From Bacteroidales bacterium (lineage in GTDB: Bacteria; Bacteroidota; Bacteroidia; Bacteroidales; WCHB1-69), in assembly GCA_028703095.1 (NCBI GenBank), contig JAQVNO010000011.1, forward strand, positions 1-32,579: DNA of 32,579 bases, written 5' to 3'. Below, piece after piece: positions 32,579-32,579 of this stretch. The notes under the pieces are model-generated. The model made no database searches. It saw only the letters and a list, made by a program, of their open reading frames with translations, and had not been told where the DNA came from. The translations under genes and the position numbers were made by a program. Every line of letters starts with the position of its first letter. The first letter of the stretch is position 1.

Positions 32579-32579
32579 T

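Overview
The window is AT-rich chromosomal DNA from a member of the Bacteroidota, most likely class Bacteroidia and a T9SS-bearing lineage. Four things support this. Two secreted proteins end in type IX secretion signals, one of the type A class and one of the CHU_C / gliding-motility type B class. Many genes carry a TAnnTTTG -7 box, the house-keeping promoter element of this phylum. SecA is about 1.1 kb of protein with the long insertion usual in Bacteroidota. The ExbB has a cleavable signal peptide and an acidic head. An Mpl ligase implies peptidoglycan with meso-diaminopimelate. I cannot name genus or species.

Layout. Positions 1-1384 hold two small exported proteins on the minus strand, an approximately 130-nt imperfect palindrome, and a lone 65-residue plus-strand gene with a three-cysteine motif and a possible frameshifted tail. 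Positions 1385-3808 are a DNA-damage module: an SRAP/YedK abasic-site protein beside translationally coupled umuD and umuC. At 4006-4506 lies a cysteine-rich lipoprotein with its own well-formed promoter. Positions 4577-6982 are an energy-transduction operon (exbB, a four-helix membrane protein, exbD, exbD) closed by a hairpin terminator. A tRNA-Ser(GGA) precedes it. Positions 7344-13685 run on the minus strand: recQ, tRNA-Thr(CGT), an OmpA-like protein, pgi, speB, a HAD hydrolase and tatD, several only 3-4 nt apart. Positions 13804-18519 encode a 1571-residue T9SS cargo protein.

The strand then switches. Positions 18684-24227 are a plus-strand envelope operon: an mpl-like Mur ligase, an AsmA-like protein, a GNAT acetyltransferase and the lytic transglycosylase mltG. 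It meets a type B T9SS cargo gene (24229-26256) tail to tail, one base apart. tRNA-Ser(CGA), secA and a GT-B glycosyltransferase follow. The window closes with mnmA and an overlapping upstream gene that resembles a degenerate LytTR domain and runs off the edge.

Most of the window is ordinary core genome. No phage, insertion sequence, CRISPR array or defence system is visible. The items most worth a second look are the palindrome and small cysteine-motif gene near 665-1108, the four-helix protein embedded between exbB and exbD, the cysteine-cluster lipoprotein, the SRAP-umuDC grouping with a small inverted repeat in its promoter, and the LytTR-like gene overlapping mnmA.
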